Below are positions 26,188 to 36,010 of a stretch of DNA of 64,000 nucleotides, in pieces. The number at the start of each line of letters is the position of its first letter. Within the stretch, counting starts at the first letter, position 1. Source of the DNA: Amycolatopsis nalaikhensis. GTDB lineage: Bacteria; Actinomycetota; Actinomycetes; Mycobacteriales; Pseudonocardiaceae. Location: positions 8,253,501-8,317,500 of the forward strand of contig NZ_CP127173.1 of the NCBI RefSeq assembly GCF_030264295.1, given 5' to 3'. A program made the position numbers and the translations under genes. The notes beneath the pieces were generated by a model. That model was not told the origin of the DNA. It worked only from the letters and a program-made list of their open reading frames with translations, and did no database searches.

Positions 26188-27509
26188 CAGCTCGTGCGCA
26201 GGAACCGGTCCAGCACGCGGGTGCCGAACTTCAGGGCCTCGACCGGGACCCGCTCGTCGACGCCGTGGAACAGCGCCGAGAAGTCGAGGTCCGCGGGCAG
26301 CTTCAGCGGCGCGAAACCGAAGTTGCGGATGCCGAGCTGCTGGAACGACTTCGCGTCCGTGCCGCCGGAAAGCATGTACGGCAACGTCTTCGCGCCCGGG
26401 TCCTCGGCGAGCACGGCGGCGGTCATCGCGTCGACGAGCGCGCCGTCGAACGTCGTCTCGACCGGCGGGAGCTCCATCCACTCCTTCTCGATGTCCGGGC
26501 CGAGAATCTCGTCGAGCTCGCGGTCGAAGGCCTCCAGGCGGCCCGGCAGGATGCGGCAGTCGACCGCGGCCTCGGCCACCGACGGGATGACGTTCGACTT
26601 GTACCCGGCGGTGAGCATGGTCGGGTTGGCCGTGTCGCGCAGGGTCGCGCCGATCATCCGGGAGATGTTGCCCAGCTTGGCGACCGAGCCCTCGAGGTCG
26701 TCTTCGGGGAAGTCCCAGCCGGTGATCTCGGTGACGCCGGCGAGGAACTCCTTCACCGAGTCGGTGAGCACCAGCGGGAAGCGGTGGTTGCCGAGCTTCG
26801 CGACGGCCTCGGACAGCTTGGTGACGGCGTTGTCGCGGTGGATCATCGAGCCGTGGCCCGCGGTGCCGCGCACGCGCAGCTTCATCCAGCGGATGCCCTT
26901 TTCGGCGGTCTCGATGAGGTACGCGCGGACGTCGTCCTTGAGCGTGATGGAGAAGCCGCCGACCTCACTGATCGCTTCGGTGACGCCTTCGAACAGCTCC
27001 GGCCGGTTCTCGACCAGCCACTGCGCGCCGAACTTGCCACCGGCCTCTTCGTCGGCGAGGAAGGCGAAGACGAGGTCGCGCGGCGGCACGATGTCGTTCA
27101 TCTTGTAGTGCCGGGCCAGCGCGAGCGCCATCCCGCACATGTCCTTCATGTCGACCGCGCCGCGGCCCCACACGTAGTCGTCCTGGACCGCGCCGGAGAA
27201 CGGGTGCACCGACCACTCCGACGGATCGGCGGGCACGACGTCGAGGTGGCCGTGGATCAGCAGCCCGCCCCGGCTCCGGTCGGCGCCTTCGAGCCGGACG
27301 ATCACGTTGTGCCGGTTCTTCCCGCCCGACTCGACGTAGGTGATCTCGTAGCCGGCGTCGGTGAGCTTCTCCGCGACGTACTCGGCCGCCGCCCGCTCGC
27401 CGACCAGCGTGTCGGGGTCGCCGGTGTTGGTCGTGTCGATGCGGAGGAGTTCGCTGGTCAGCGTGACGGCCTCGGCCGCGGCGGCTTCGATCAGGTTCGG
27501 TTCGGTCAC
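26187..27509 (-). CDS. M20/M25/M40 family metallopeptidase
   Basis: Zinc-dependent amidohydrolase/dipeptidase of 440 residues, GTG start at 27509. Metal-site segments in order: LIHGHLDVVPAD, WGRGAVDMKDMCG, FLADEEAGGKFG and the late FHGVDERV. The dimerisation domain lies about 190-310 (RVRGTAGHGSMIHRDN). It resembles the uncharacterised cytoplasmic M20 peptidases of actinobacteria that act on short peptides or N-acyl amino acids. It heads a two-gene unit with the alpha/beta hydrolase. Confidence 0.93.
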   Translation of the reverse strand: MTEPNLIEAAAAEAVTLTSELLRIDTTNTGDPDTLVGERAAAEYVAEKLTDAGYEITYVESGGKNRHNVIVRLEGADRSRGGLLIHGHLDVVPADPSEWSVHPFSGAVQDDYVWGRGAVDMKDMCGMALALARHYKMNDIVPPRDLVFAFLADEEAGGKFGAQWLVENRPELFEGVTEAISEVGGFSITLKDDVRAYLIETAEKGIRWMKLRVRGTAGHGSMIHRDNAVTKLSEAVAKLGNHRFPLVLTDSVKEFLAGVTEITGWDFPEDDLEGSVAKLGNISRMIGATLRDTANPTMLTAGYKSNVIPSVAEAAVDCRILPGRLEAFDRELDEILGPDIEKEWMELPPVETTFDGALVDAMTAAVLAEDPGAKTLPYMLSGGTDAKSFQQLGIRNFGFAPLKLPADLDFSALFHGVDERVPVEALKFGTRVLDRFLRTS

Positions 27510-27569
27510 CGGCCATTCCTATCATTCGCCCGCCCGGTACCGCCGCGCGTGGGACCCGCCCCGGCGCGG

Positions 27570-27647
27570 GCTGAAGGGGACTTTCAGTGCATCAGATGCG
27601 ATGAACGTCCCCTTCAGCGCGTCACATGCGATGAACGTCCCCTTCAG
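27570..27647. repeat. Palindromic element of the 49-bp family with an extra 30-bp half-unit
   Basis: The first 49 bp (27570-27618) are a relative of 5869-5917 with the same GCTGAAGGGGACTTT arm. A second half-unit (ATGCGATGAACGTCCCCTTC) follows with a period of exactly 30 bp and ends at 27647. The gntR stop codon (27644-27646) lies inside this last arm, so the element has become the 3' end of that gene. Confidence 0.85.
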
Positions 27648-28297
27648 CCGCGGTCGAGGGCCGAGACCACTTCGGACACCGGGCGCAGGTGCTGGTTGAG
27701 GATCCGCAGCGCCTCTTCGGCGTCGTGCGCGTCCAACGCGGCCACCAGCGCGCGGTGCTCGGCGTCGATCACCGGCAATCGCTCGGGCCGGGCCTCCAGT
27801 GCCCGCACGGCGACGCGCTGCTGGCGCGACCGCAGCGTGTCGTACAGCTCCGTCAGCACCGAGTTCCCCGCCGCGTTCACGATCGCGCGGTGGAAGGAGC
27901 GGTCCAGGCCCGACACGGCGAACCAGTCGCGGGCCTTCCCGGCGCGGTCCATCTCCTCGATCAGGCCGGCCATCTCCGCGGGCGCGCCTGCCCGAGCGGC
28001 GCACACCTCGCTGATCGCGTGCCCCTCGATCAGCCGACGGCTCTGGTAGACCTCCTCCAGCTCGCGCGCGGTGACCGTGCGGACCTGCGCGCCCTTGCGC
28101 GGCAGCAGGCTGATGAAGCGCTCGGCCTCCAGACGGTGGAACGCCTCGCGGACCGGCGTCCGGGACACCCCGACCACGCCCGAGACCCACTGCTCGTCCA
28201 GGAACCGGCCGCCTTCGAGCTCGCCGGTGATGATCCCGTCGCGCAGCCAGGCGTACACGCGGTCCCGCGCCGGCCCGGCCGGTGCGCTGGTCGTCAT
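27644..28297 (-). CDS. GntR family (FadR/FCD subfamily) regulator
   Basis: Regulator of 217 residues. The N-terminal winged helix covers about 10-75 (RVYAWLRDGIITGELEGGRF then VVGVSRTPVREAFHRLEAER). The C-terminal FCD ligand domain has the expected acidic/histidine pattern (LDRSFHRAIVNAAGNSVL, IDAEHRALVAALDAHD). It is divergent from the aldolase/MFS/nitrilase operon, and a perfect 12-bp palindrome lies between, so it probably represses that operon until a carboxylate ligand binds. Start at 28297. Confidence 0.92.
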   Translation of the reverse strand: MTTSAPAGPARDRVYAWLRDGIITGELEGGRFLDEQWVSGVVGVSRTPVREAFHRLEAERFISLLPRKGAQVRTVTARELEEVYQSRRLIEGHAISEVCAARAGAPAEMAGLIEEMDRAGKARDWFAVSGLDRSFHRAIVNAAGNSVLTELYDTLRSRQQRVAVRALEARPERLPVIDAEHRALVAALDAHDAEEALRILNQHLRPVSEVVSALDRG

Positions 28298-28349
28298 GCC
28301 TCTCCCCTCGTCGGCCGTCAGCTTAGCGCCTGGACCGTCGGATATCCAT

Positions 28350-28361
28350 CGTGTATACACG
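28350..28361. promoter_or_regulatory. Candidate GntR operator
   Basis: Perfect palindrome CGTGTATACACG, of the GT-N-TAC type bound by FadR-like regulators. It sits in the 90-bp divergent region, 26 bp upstream of the aldolase start. Confidence 0.65.
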
Positions 28362-28387
28362 GTGCACACAACACCGAGGAGGTTCCG

Positions 28388-29143
28388 ATGTCCCCCGTCC
28401 CCGCCGACCGGCGCTACGCCGTCTGGCTCTCCGATCCCTCGTTCGCCGCGGCCGAGATCGCCCGCGGGATCGGCTACGGCGCCGCCGTCCTCGACATCGA
28501 GCACGGCGCGTTCGGCCTCGCCGACCTCGAGCGGTTCATCCCGTTCCTGCGCGCGCTCGGCCTGGAGGTGCTCGCCAAGGTCCTCGGCCCGGAACGCGGC
28601 CCGATCCAGCAGGCGCTCGACTTCGGCGCCGACGCGGTCGTCATCCCGCACGTCGAGAACGCGGCGCACGCGAAGGCCGTCACGGCGTTCGCGAAGTTCC
28701 CGCCACTGGGCGACCGCAGCTTCGCCGGCGGGCGCACCACGGGCTACCGCGGCTTCAGCGACGAGTGGGTCGCCGCGCAGGACCGCGGCACCCGCTGCCT
28801 GCCGATGATCGAGGACGCCGGCGCGCTGGAGGACATCGCCGAGATCCTCGCACTGGACACAGTGGACGGTGTCTTCGTCGGCCCGTCCGACCTGTCCTTG
28901 CGCCGCGAACGGGGTGCCTACACCCGCGAGCCCGGGGACTTCGCCGACCTCGAGCGCGTCGCCGACGCTGCCCGCGCGGCCGGGAAGCCGTGGGTGCTGC
29001 CCGCGTGGAGCCGGGAGGAGAAGGAGTTCGCCCTCGCCCACGGCGCCGGGCAGCTCGCGCTGACCATGCAGCACGGCGCGCTCGCCGCCGGGCTCACCGC
29101 GGCCTTCGAGGAGACGATGTCGCTTGCGGAGCAGGCCCGATGA
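28388..29143 (+). CDS. HpcH/HpaI-type class II aldolase
   Basis: Metal-dependent pyruvate aldolase of the HpcH/HpaI family, 251 residues, which cleaves 4-hydroxy-2-oxo acids. GAGGAGG seven bases upstream supports the ATG at 28388. Visible active-site segments: the base histidine in LDIEHGAFG, the metal ligands in CLPMIEDAGALED and VFVGPSDLSL, and VVIPHVENAAHAK. First gene of a three-gene operon with a carboxylate-type MFS transporter and a nitrilase, under probable GntR control. The natural substrate is not clear. Confidence 0.88.
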   Translation: MSPVPADRRYAVWLSDPSFAAAEIARGIGYGAAVLDIEHGAFGLADLERFIPFLRALGLEVLAKVLGPERGPIQQALDFGADAVVIPHVENAAHAKAVTAFAKFPPLGDRSFAGGRTTGYRGFSDEWVAAQDRGTRCLPMIEDAGALEDIAEILALDTVDGVFVGPSDLSLRRERGAYTREPGDFADLERVADAARAAGKPWVLPAWSREEKEFALAHGAGQLALTMQHGALAAGLTAAFEETMSLAEQAR

Positions 29144-30456
29144 CGACGGCGGTCCGCACGAAGACCCGGGCGAAGACCCGCTGGACGATCGCCGGTGTGC
29201 TCGGCGTCGGCTCGTTCGTCAACTACGTCGACCGCGTCAACCTCTCCATCGCCGGGCCCGAGATGATGCGGGAGTTCCACCTCAGCGCGGCCCAGCTCGG
29301 CGTCGTGGCTTCGGCGTTCCTCTGGACGTACGCGGTATTGCAGCTGCCGATCGGCGCGATCATCGACCGGATCGGCGTCCGCTGGGTCAACCGGGCGGCC
29401 GCCGCTTTGTGGGCGGTCGCGTCCTTCCTGACGGCGTCCGCGGGCGGGCTGGGCCTGCTCCTGGTCTCGCGGCTGGTCCTCGGGTTCGGGGAAGCGCCGA
29501 CGATCCCGGCGGGCTGGAAGGCGATCGGCCAGTGGTTCCCGCGGTCCGAGCGCGGCCGCGCCACCGCGGTCTTCGACGGCTGCGCCAAGATCTCCAACGT
29601 TCTGGGCATCCCGGTGATGGCGTTCCTCGTGACGGCGTTCAGCTGGCACGCGGCCTTCGTCTTCACCGGCGTCCTCAGCCTCGGCTACCTCCTCGTGTGG
29701 TGGCTGCTCTACCTGACGCCGAAGCAGGCCTTGGCCCGCGGCCGGTTGTCGCCCGAGGAGTACGCCTACCTGCGCGAAGGCGGCGCCGACGACGAAGACG
29801 CGCCCACCCCGAGTTCGCTCGCCGGGCTGGGCCACCTGCTGCGCCGCCGCAAGACCTGGGGCCTGGCGCTCGGGTACGCGTCCTACACCTACGCCTACTA
29901 CGTGCTGCTCACCTGGCTGCCCGGCTACCTGGAGAAGCAGTTCGGCGTGAAGCTGCTGGCCGGTGGCTTCTACACGATGATCCCGTGGCTGGTCGCGGTG
30001 CTCGCGCAGTTCCTCGTCGGCGGGGTCGTGCTCGACCGGCTGATCGCCCGCGGCGGCGACGAGACGAAGGCGCGGCGGATCGTGCTCGTCATCAGCATGC
30101 TCGTTTCGCTGTCGGTCGCCGGTGCCGCCTACGCCGGGTCCGTCGCGGTGGCGCTGGTGTTCCTCTCGATCGGCGCGGCCGGGCTCGCCGTGTCGGTGCC
30201 CGCCGGGTCCAGCATCGTCGCGGTCATCGCGCCGGAAGGCTGCTCCGGCACGCTCGGCGGGCTGGTCAACTTCGTGGCCAACATGATCGGCATCGCCGCG
30301 CCGATCGTGACCGGCGCCGTCGTGGACGTGACCGGCTCGTTCGCCGGCGCGTTCCTCGTCACCGGCGTGGTGCTGCTCGCCGGGATCTTCTGCTACACGG
30401 TCGTGCTCGGCAAGCTCGACCGCATGCCCGCCGCTCCCCGGAAGGAAACCGCATGA
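29140..30456 (+). CDS. MFS transporter, anion:cation symporter type
   Basis: Twelve-helix major facilitator of 438 residues. The N-terminal VGSFVNYVDRVNLSIAGPEM and LQLPIGAIIDRIGVRWVNRA are typical of the ACS (hexuronate/galactonate/phthalate) family, which takes up organic anions with protons. Its ATG overlaps the aldolase stop (ATGA), and the next gene again overlaps, so the three are one coupled operon. It probably imports the substrate of the aldolase or nitrilase. Confidence 0.9.
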   Translation: MTTAVRTKTRAKTRWTIAGVLGVGSFVNYVDRVNLSIAGPEMMREFHLSAAQLGVVASAFLWTYAVLQLPIGAIIDRIGVRWVNRAAAALWAVASFLTASAGGLGLLLVSRLVLGFGEAPTIPAGWKAIGQWFPRSERGRATAVFDGCAKISNVLGIPVMAFLVTAFSWHAAFVFTGVLSLGYLLVWWLLYLTPKQALARGRLSPEEYAYLREGGADDEDAPTPSSLAGLGHLLRRRKTWGLALGYASYTYAYYVLLTWLPGYLEKQFGVKLLAGGFYTMIPWLVAVLAQFLVGGVVLDRLIARGGDETKARRIVLVISMLVSLSVAGAAYAGSVAVALVFLSIGAAGLAVSVPAGSSIVAVIAPEGCSGTLGGLVNFVANMIGIAAPIVTGAVVDVTGSFAGAFLVTGVVLLAGIFCYTVVLGKLDRMPAAPRKETA

Positions 30457-31244
30457 CCCACGTGGCACTGGCGCAGTACGCGCCCGGCGACGACAAGGCC
30501 GCCAACCTCGCCCTGATCACGAAGCTGGTGGGCGACGCGGCCGACCGCGGCACGCGCGTGGTCGTGCTGCCCGAGTACGCGATGTTCACGGTCCCGGCGA
30601 TGGACCACCGGTTCGTCGACTCCGCCGAGCCGCTCGACGGCGAGTTCGTGACGGGCCTGCTCGCGGTGGCGAAGGACCACGGGCTCACCATCGTCGGCGG
30701 CATGAACGAACGCCTCGACGGTTCCCGCATCTCCAACACACTCGTCGCGGCCGGACCGGACGGCGTGACCGCGCTCTACCGCAAGATCCACCTCTACGAC
30801 GCCTTCGGGTTCCGCGAGTCCGACGTCGTCCGCGCCGGGGACATCACCGAGCCGGAGACGTTCGAGGTCGACGGGATCCGCTTCGGCCTCCAGACCTGCT
30901 ACGACCTCCGCTTCCCAGAGGTCACGCGGCGGCTCGCCGACGCGGGCGCCGACGTCGTGCTGCTGCCCGCCGAGTGGGTGCCCGGGCCGCTGAAGGAATA
31001 CCACTGGAGCACGCTGATCCGCGCCCGCGCCATCGAGAACACGCTGTACGTCGCCGCGGCGGGTCAAGCCGCGCCGACGGGGTCGGGCACCAGCATGCTC
31101 GTCGACCCGATGGGCGTCGTCGTCACGTCGCTGGGCGAGCAGACGGGGGTGGCCGTCGGGGAGGTGTCCGCCGAGCGGATCGCCGAGGTGCGGGCGAAGA
31201 ACCCGGCGCTGGCGCTGCGGCGGTTCACGGTGGTGCCGCGCTAG
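30453..31244 (+). CDS. Nitrilase superfamily carbon-nitrogen hydrolase
   Basis: Cytoplasmic amidase of the nitrilase superfamily, 263 residues, hydrolysing a C-N bond of an amide or carbamoyl compound. The Glu-Lys-Cys triad is visible in VVLPEYAMF, LYRKIHLYDAFG and LQTCYDLRFPEV. RAIENTLYVAAAGQ and GTSMLVDPMGVVV are also conserved. It follows the transporter with an ATGA overlap. The three-gene set suggests uptake of an amide-bearing acid that is deamidated and then split by the aldolase (inference). Confidence 0.92.
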   Translation: MTHVALAQYAPGDDKAANLALITKLVGDAADRGTRVVVLPEYAMFTVPAMDHRFVDSAEPLDGEFVTGLLAVAKDHGLTIVGGMNERLDGSRISNTLVAAGPDGVTALYRKIHLYDAFGFRESDVVRAGDITEPETFEVDGIRFGLQTCYDLRFPEVTRRLADAGADVVLLPAEWVPGPLKEYHWSTLIRARAIENTLYVAAAGQAAPTGSGTSMLVDPMGVVVTSLGEQTGVAVGEVSAERIAEVRAKNPALALRRFTVVPR

Positions 31245-31265
31245 CGTCCGGCAATCTTGCGCTTC

Positions 31266-31301
31266 GACTGACTCATCAGTCAAGGATTGCGATTATCGCA
31301 A
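31266..31301. promoter_or_regulatory. Two candidate operators before the carnitine-type operon
   Basis: GACTGA-CTCA-TCAGTC (31266-31281) and TTGCGA-TTA-TCGCAA (31287-31301) are adjacent inverted repeats within 60 bp upstream of the XRE-TetR start. Two different palindromes would suit a regulator with two DNA-binding domains. Confidence 0.55.
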
Positions 31302-31323
31302 CGCGGGGTTACCGTCTCCTGGC

Positions 31324-32187
31324 ATGGACGAAACCGCCGACCTGCGGGACCGGATCCGCGGTCTGGTCAAGGCCATGCCGGGAGCCCAGCGGGAGTTCGC
31401 CGCCGCGATCGGGCTCGACGAGACGAAGCTGTCCAAGGCGCTGAACGGCACCCGCCGGTTCTCGCCGCACGAACTGGTCCGCGTCGCCGAGCACTGCGGC
31501 GTCACGGTCAACTGGCTGCTCAACGGCAGCGACGACGCGGTCACCGTCACGGCGGTGCCCGCGCCCGCCGCCCGCCTGGCGAGCGACGACCCCGACCACC
31601 TCGCCCAGTCCGAGCCGCGCCGCCGCATCCTGGAGACGGCCTGGGCGCTGATCGCCGAACGCGGCTACCACAAGGTGCGCATCGCCGACATCGCCGAGGC
31701 GTGCGGCACGAGCACCGCGGCCATCCACTACCACTTCCCCAGCAAGACCGAAGTCCTCAACGAAGCGTTGCGGCGCAACGTGAAACTCGCGTTCGACCGC
31801 CAGGTCGCCGAGCTCCACTCGATCTCCGACGCGCACGAGCGGCTCCTGCGGCTGGTCGAGCTGCAGCTGCCCACCGACGGCGTCCTGCGCGCCGAGTGGT
31901 CGGTCTGGCTGCAGGTGTGGAACGAGGTGGCGCTCGACCCGGCGTTCCGCGACCTCTACACCGACTCCATCGACCGCTGGTACCGGACGATCGCGATGAC
32001 CATCCGCACCGGCCGCGAACAGGGCGTGTTCCGGGTGACCGACCCGGACGCCGCCACCACCCGCCTCACCGCGCTGATCGACGGCCTCGGCATCCAGGTG
32101 CTGACCGGCCGGCCCGGCAGCTCGGCCGAAAGCATGCGTGAGCACCTCCGCGACTTCATCGAGAGGTCGATCGTGAAGGGAGACTGA
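31324..32187 (+). CDS. Dual-domain regulator: XRE-like HTH plus TetR
   Basis: Regulator of 287 residues with two DNA-binding modules. Residues 1-70 form a XRE-like helix-turn-helix (QREFAAAIGLDETKLSKALN, then HELVRVAEHCGVTVNWLLNG). After a linker, residues about 98-145 form a TetR head (RRRILETAWALIAERGYHKV then IADIAEACGTSTAAIHYHFP), followed by a TetR-type helical ligand domain. Its stop overlaps the BKACE start by one base, so it is the first gene of the operon and probably autoregulates it. The ligand may be carnitine or an intermediate (inference). Confidence 0.9.
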   Translation: MDETADLRDRIRGLVKAMPGAQREFAAAIGLDETKLSKALNGTRRFSPHELVRVAEHCGVTVNWLLNGSDDAVTVTAVPAPAARLASDDPDHLAQSEPRRRILETAWALIAERGYHKVRIADIAEACGTSTAAIHYHFPSKTEVLNEALRRNVKLAFDRQVAELHSISDAHERLLRLVELQLPTDGVLRAEWSVWLQVWNEVALDPAFRDLYTDSIDRWYRTIAMTIRTGREQGVFRVTDPDAATTRLTALIDGLGIQVLTGRPGSSAESMREHLRDFIERSIVKGD

Positions 32188-33080
32188 TGAACCACGAGGT
32201 CATCGTCACCTGCGCCCTCACCGGCGCCGGCGACACCGTCGGCCGCAGCCCGCACGTGCCCGTCACGCCCGCGCAGATCGCCGCGAGCGCCGTCGAGGCC
32301 GCGAACGCCGGGGCCGCCGTCGTGCACATCCACGTCCGCGACCCCGAAACCGGGGCGCCGTCCCGGGACGTCGCTCTCTACCGCGAGGTGGTGCGGCTGG
32401 TGCGTGAGTCCGAAGTGGACATCGTGGTCAACCTGACCGCGGGCATGGGCGGCGACCTGGTCCTGGACCAAGAGGACCCGCTCAAGCCCGTCGACGGCAC
32501 CGACCTCGTCACCGCGCTGGACCGCCTCCCCCACGTCGAAGAGCTGCTGCCCGACATCTGCACCCTCGACTGCGGCTCGCTCAACTTCGGCGAAGGCAGC
32601 CAGCTCTACGTGTCCACTCCGGACATGCTGCGTGCCGGGGCGAAGCGGATCCAGGAGCTGGGCGTCAAGCCCGAGCTGGAGATCTTCGACACCGGGCACC
32701 TCTGGTTCGCGTCCAAAATGGTCGAAGAAGGCCTGATCGACGCTCCCCCGCTCTTCCAGCTCTGCATGGGCATCCCCTACGGCGCCCCACCGGATCCCGG
32801 GCTGCTGCAGGCGATGGTCCACCTGCTGCCGGAAAACGCGCAGTGGGCGTCCTTCGCCATCGGCCGCGACCAGATGCCGTGGGTCGCGCAGTCCGTGCTG
32901 CTCGGCGGGCACGTCCGGGTCGGCCTGGAAGACAACCTCTACCTGAGCAAGGGTGTCAAGGCGACCAACGGCCAGCTCGTGGAGCGCGCGGTCGGGATCG
33001 TGGAGAACCTCGGCGCCACCGTGGTAAGCGCTTCCCGCGCCCGCGAGATCCTCGGCCTGAAGGAGCGTGTCCATGCCTGA
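32187..33080 (+). CDS. BKACE-family enzyme, probable 3-dehydrocarnitine cleavage enzyme
   Basis: Beta-keto acid cleavage enzyme (Kce/BKACE), 297 residues. It condenses a beta-keto acid with acetyl-CoA, giving acetoacetate and a new CoA thioester. The zinc ligands are visible in VVHIHVRDPETG (His-x-His) and VGLEDNLYLSKG (Glu), with the N-terminal VTCALTGAGDT. Next to a carnitine-dehydrogenase-like and a thioesterase gene it fits the step 3-dehydrocarnitine + acetyl-CoA to betainyl-CoA + acetoacetate. The family is broad, so the substrate is inferred from context. Confidence 0.88.
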   Translation: MNHEVIVTCALTGAGDTVGRSPHVPVTPAQIAASAVEAANAGAAVVHIHVRDPETGAPSRDVALYREVVRLVRESEVDIVVNLTAGMGGDLVLDQEDPLKPVDGTDLVTALDRLPHVEELLPDICTLDCGSLNFGEGSQLYVSTPDMLRAGAKRIQELGVKPELEIFDTGHLWFASKMVEEGLIDAPPLFQLCMGIPYGAPPDPGLLQAMVHLLPENAQWASFAIGRDQMPWVAQSVLLGGHVRVGLEDNLYLSKGVKATNGQLVERAVGIVENLGATVVSASRAREILGLKERVHA

Positions 33081-34002
33081 GACCGTCGCGTGCGTCGGCG
33101 CCGGGGTCATCGGCGGCGGCTGGGTCGCCCACTTCCTCGCCCAGGGCTTCCACGTCCGAGCCTGGGACCCGGCGCCGGACGCCGAGGGCAAGCTGACCAG
33201 GCTCGTCGACGCCGCCTGGCCCGCGCTCACCTCGCTCGGCCTGGCCGAGGGCGCGAGCCGGGACAACCTGGTCGTCACGCCCACGCTCGCCGAGGCCGTC
33301 GCGGACGCCACCTTCGTCCAGGAGAGCGCTCCCGAAGACCTCGCCCTCAAACAGAAGCTGCTGGCCGAGATCGACGCCGCCACCCCGGCCGGGGTGGTCG
33401 TCGCGTCCTCGACGTCCGGCTACGGCATGACCGAGATGCAGGCCGACGCCGCGACGCCGGAGCGGCTCGTCGTCGGGCACCCGTTCAACCCGCCGTACCT
33501 CATCCCGCTGGTCGAGGTCGTCGGCGGCGAACGCACCGCGCGGTGGGCCGTCGAGCACGCCGCGGCCTTCTACCGGCGCGTCGGCAAGACCGTGATCACC
33601 ATGGACCGCGAGGTGCCCGGCTTCATCGCGAACCGGCTGCAGGAGGCGCTCTGGCGCGAGGCCCTGCACATGGTCGCGAACGGCGAGGCGACCGTCGAGC
33701 AGATCGACACCGCCATCACGGCCGGTCCCGGCCTGCGCTGGCCGGTGCAGGGCCCGATGCTCACCTTCCACCTCGCCGGCGGCGAGGGCGGCATGGCGCA
33801 CATGCTCGACCACTTCGGCCCGTCGCTGAAGTCCCCGTGGACCCGCCTCGACGCCCCGGAGCTGACCACCGCCCTCCGCGACGCCGTGGTCGAAGGCTGT
33901 GAAGAGGAGGCCGGGGCCCGCACGATCGCCGACCTGGTCGCCGAACGCGACCGGGCGGTCATCGCCATCCAGCGTGCGGTCGAGGCGGCCCGCCGTGGCT
34001 GA
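33073..34002 (+). CDS. 3-hydroxyacyl-CoA dehydrogenase family, probable L-carnitine dehydrogenase
   Basis: NAD-dependent dehydrogenase of 309 residues. The Rossmann motif is CVGAGVIGGGWVAHFLAQG; the catalytic region is VVGHPFNPPYLIPLVEVVGG, followed by VPGFIANRLQEALWREALHM. The HPFNPP motif and compact C-terminal domain fit the L-carnitine/3-hydroxy-carboxylate branch rather than fatty-acid HADs. ATG at 33073 is preferred over GTG at 33067 because AGGAG then has proper spacing. It overlaps BKACE upstream and the thioesterase downstream. Predicted step: L-carnitine to 3-dehydrocarnitine. Confidence 0.87.
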   Translation: MPETVACVGAGVIGGGWVAHFLAQGFHVRAWDPAPDAEGKLTRLVDAAWPALTSLGLAEGASRDNLVVTPTLAEAVADATFVQESAPEDLALKQKLLAEIDAATPAGVVVASSTSGYGMTEMQADAATPERLVVGHPFNPPYLIPLVEVVGGERTARWAVEHAAAFYRRVGKTVITMDREVPGFIANRLQEALWREALHMVANGEATVEQIDTAITAGPGLRWPVQGPMLTFHLAGGEGGMAHMLDHFGPSLKSPWTRLDAPELTTALRDAVVEGCEEEAGARTIADLVAERDRAVIAIQRAVEAARRG

Positions 34003-34417
34003 ACTGTCCTACCGCGACCGCGTCCGTCCCGAGTGGATCGACTACAACGGCCACCTCTCCGAGCCCTACTACGTCCTGGTCTTCGGGGACGCGACGACGC
34101 ACCTGATGGACACCGTCGGCCTCGGCCCCGAGCGCAGTGGTTCCTCCCTGTACACCGTGGAAGCCCACGTCCGGTACCTGCGGGAGGTCGGCCCGGACGC
34201 CGAGCTCGACGTCACGACGAGCGTGCTCGACATCGGCGCCAGGAAGGTCCGGCTCTGCCACGAGCTGCGCGTCGGCGGCGACCTCGTGGCCACCGAGGAG
34301 CTCCTCGCCGTCCACGTCACCGCGAGCAGAGCGTCGCCCCTGCCCGACGCCGTCGCCGAGCGGCTGGCGGAGTACCTCAACCCGGTCCCGGACTACGCGG
34401 GGCGCGCCATCGCCTGA
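33995..34417 (+). CDS. Hotdog-fold thioesterase, probable betainyl-CoA thioesterase
   Basis: Single hotdog domain of 140 residues. The N-terminal RPEWIDYNGHLSEPYYVLVF contains the asparagine/histidine motif of 4HBT-like thioesterases. GTG at 33995 overlaps the dehydrogenase by eight bases. In many bacteria this domain is fused to L-carnitine dehydrogenase; here it is separate but adjacent. Predicted step: betainyl-CoA to glycine betaine, a compatible solute or methyl donor. Function inferred from the gene trio. Confidence 0.85.
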   Translation: MAELSYRDRVRPEWIDYNGHLSEPYYVLVFGDATTHLMDTVGLGPERSGSSLYTVEAHVRYLREVGPDAELDVTTSVLDIGARKVRLCHELRVGGDLVATEELLAVHVTASRASPLPDAVAERLAEYLNPVPDYAGRAIA

Positions 34418-34449
34418 CCGAACACCCGCTCCCACCGGAAGTCCCCACC

Positions 34450-36009
<1,560 letters not shown>

Positions 36010-36010
36010 G

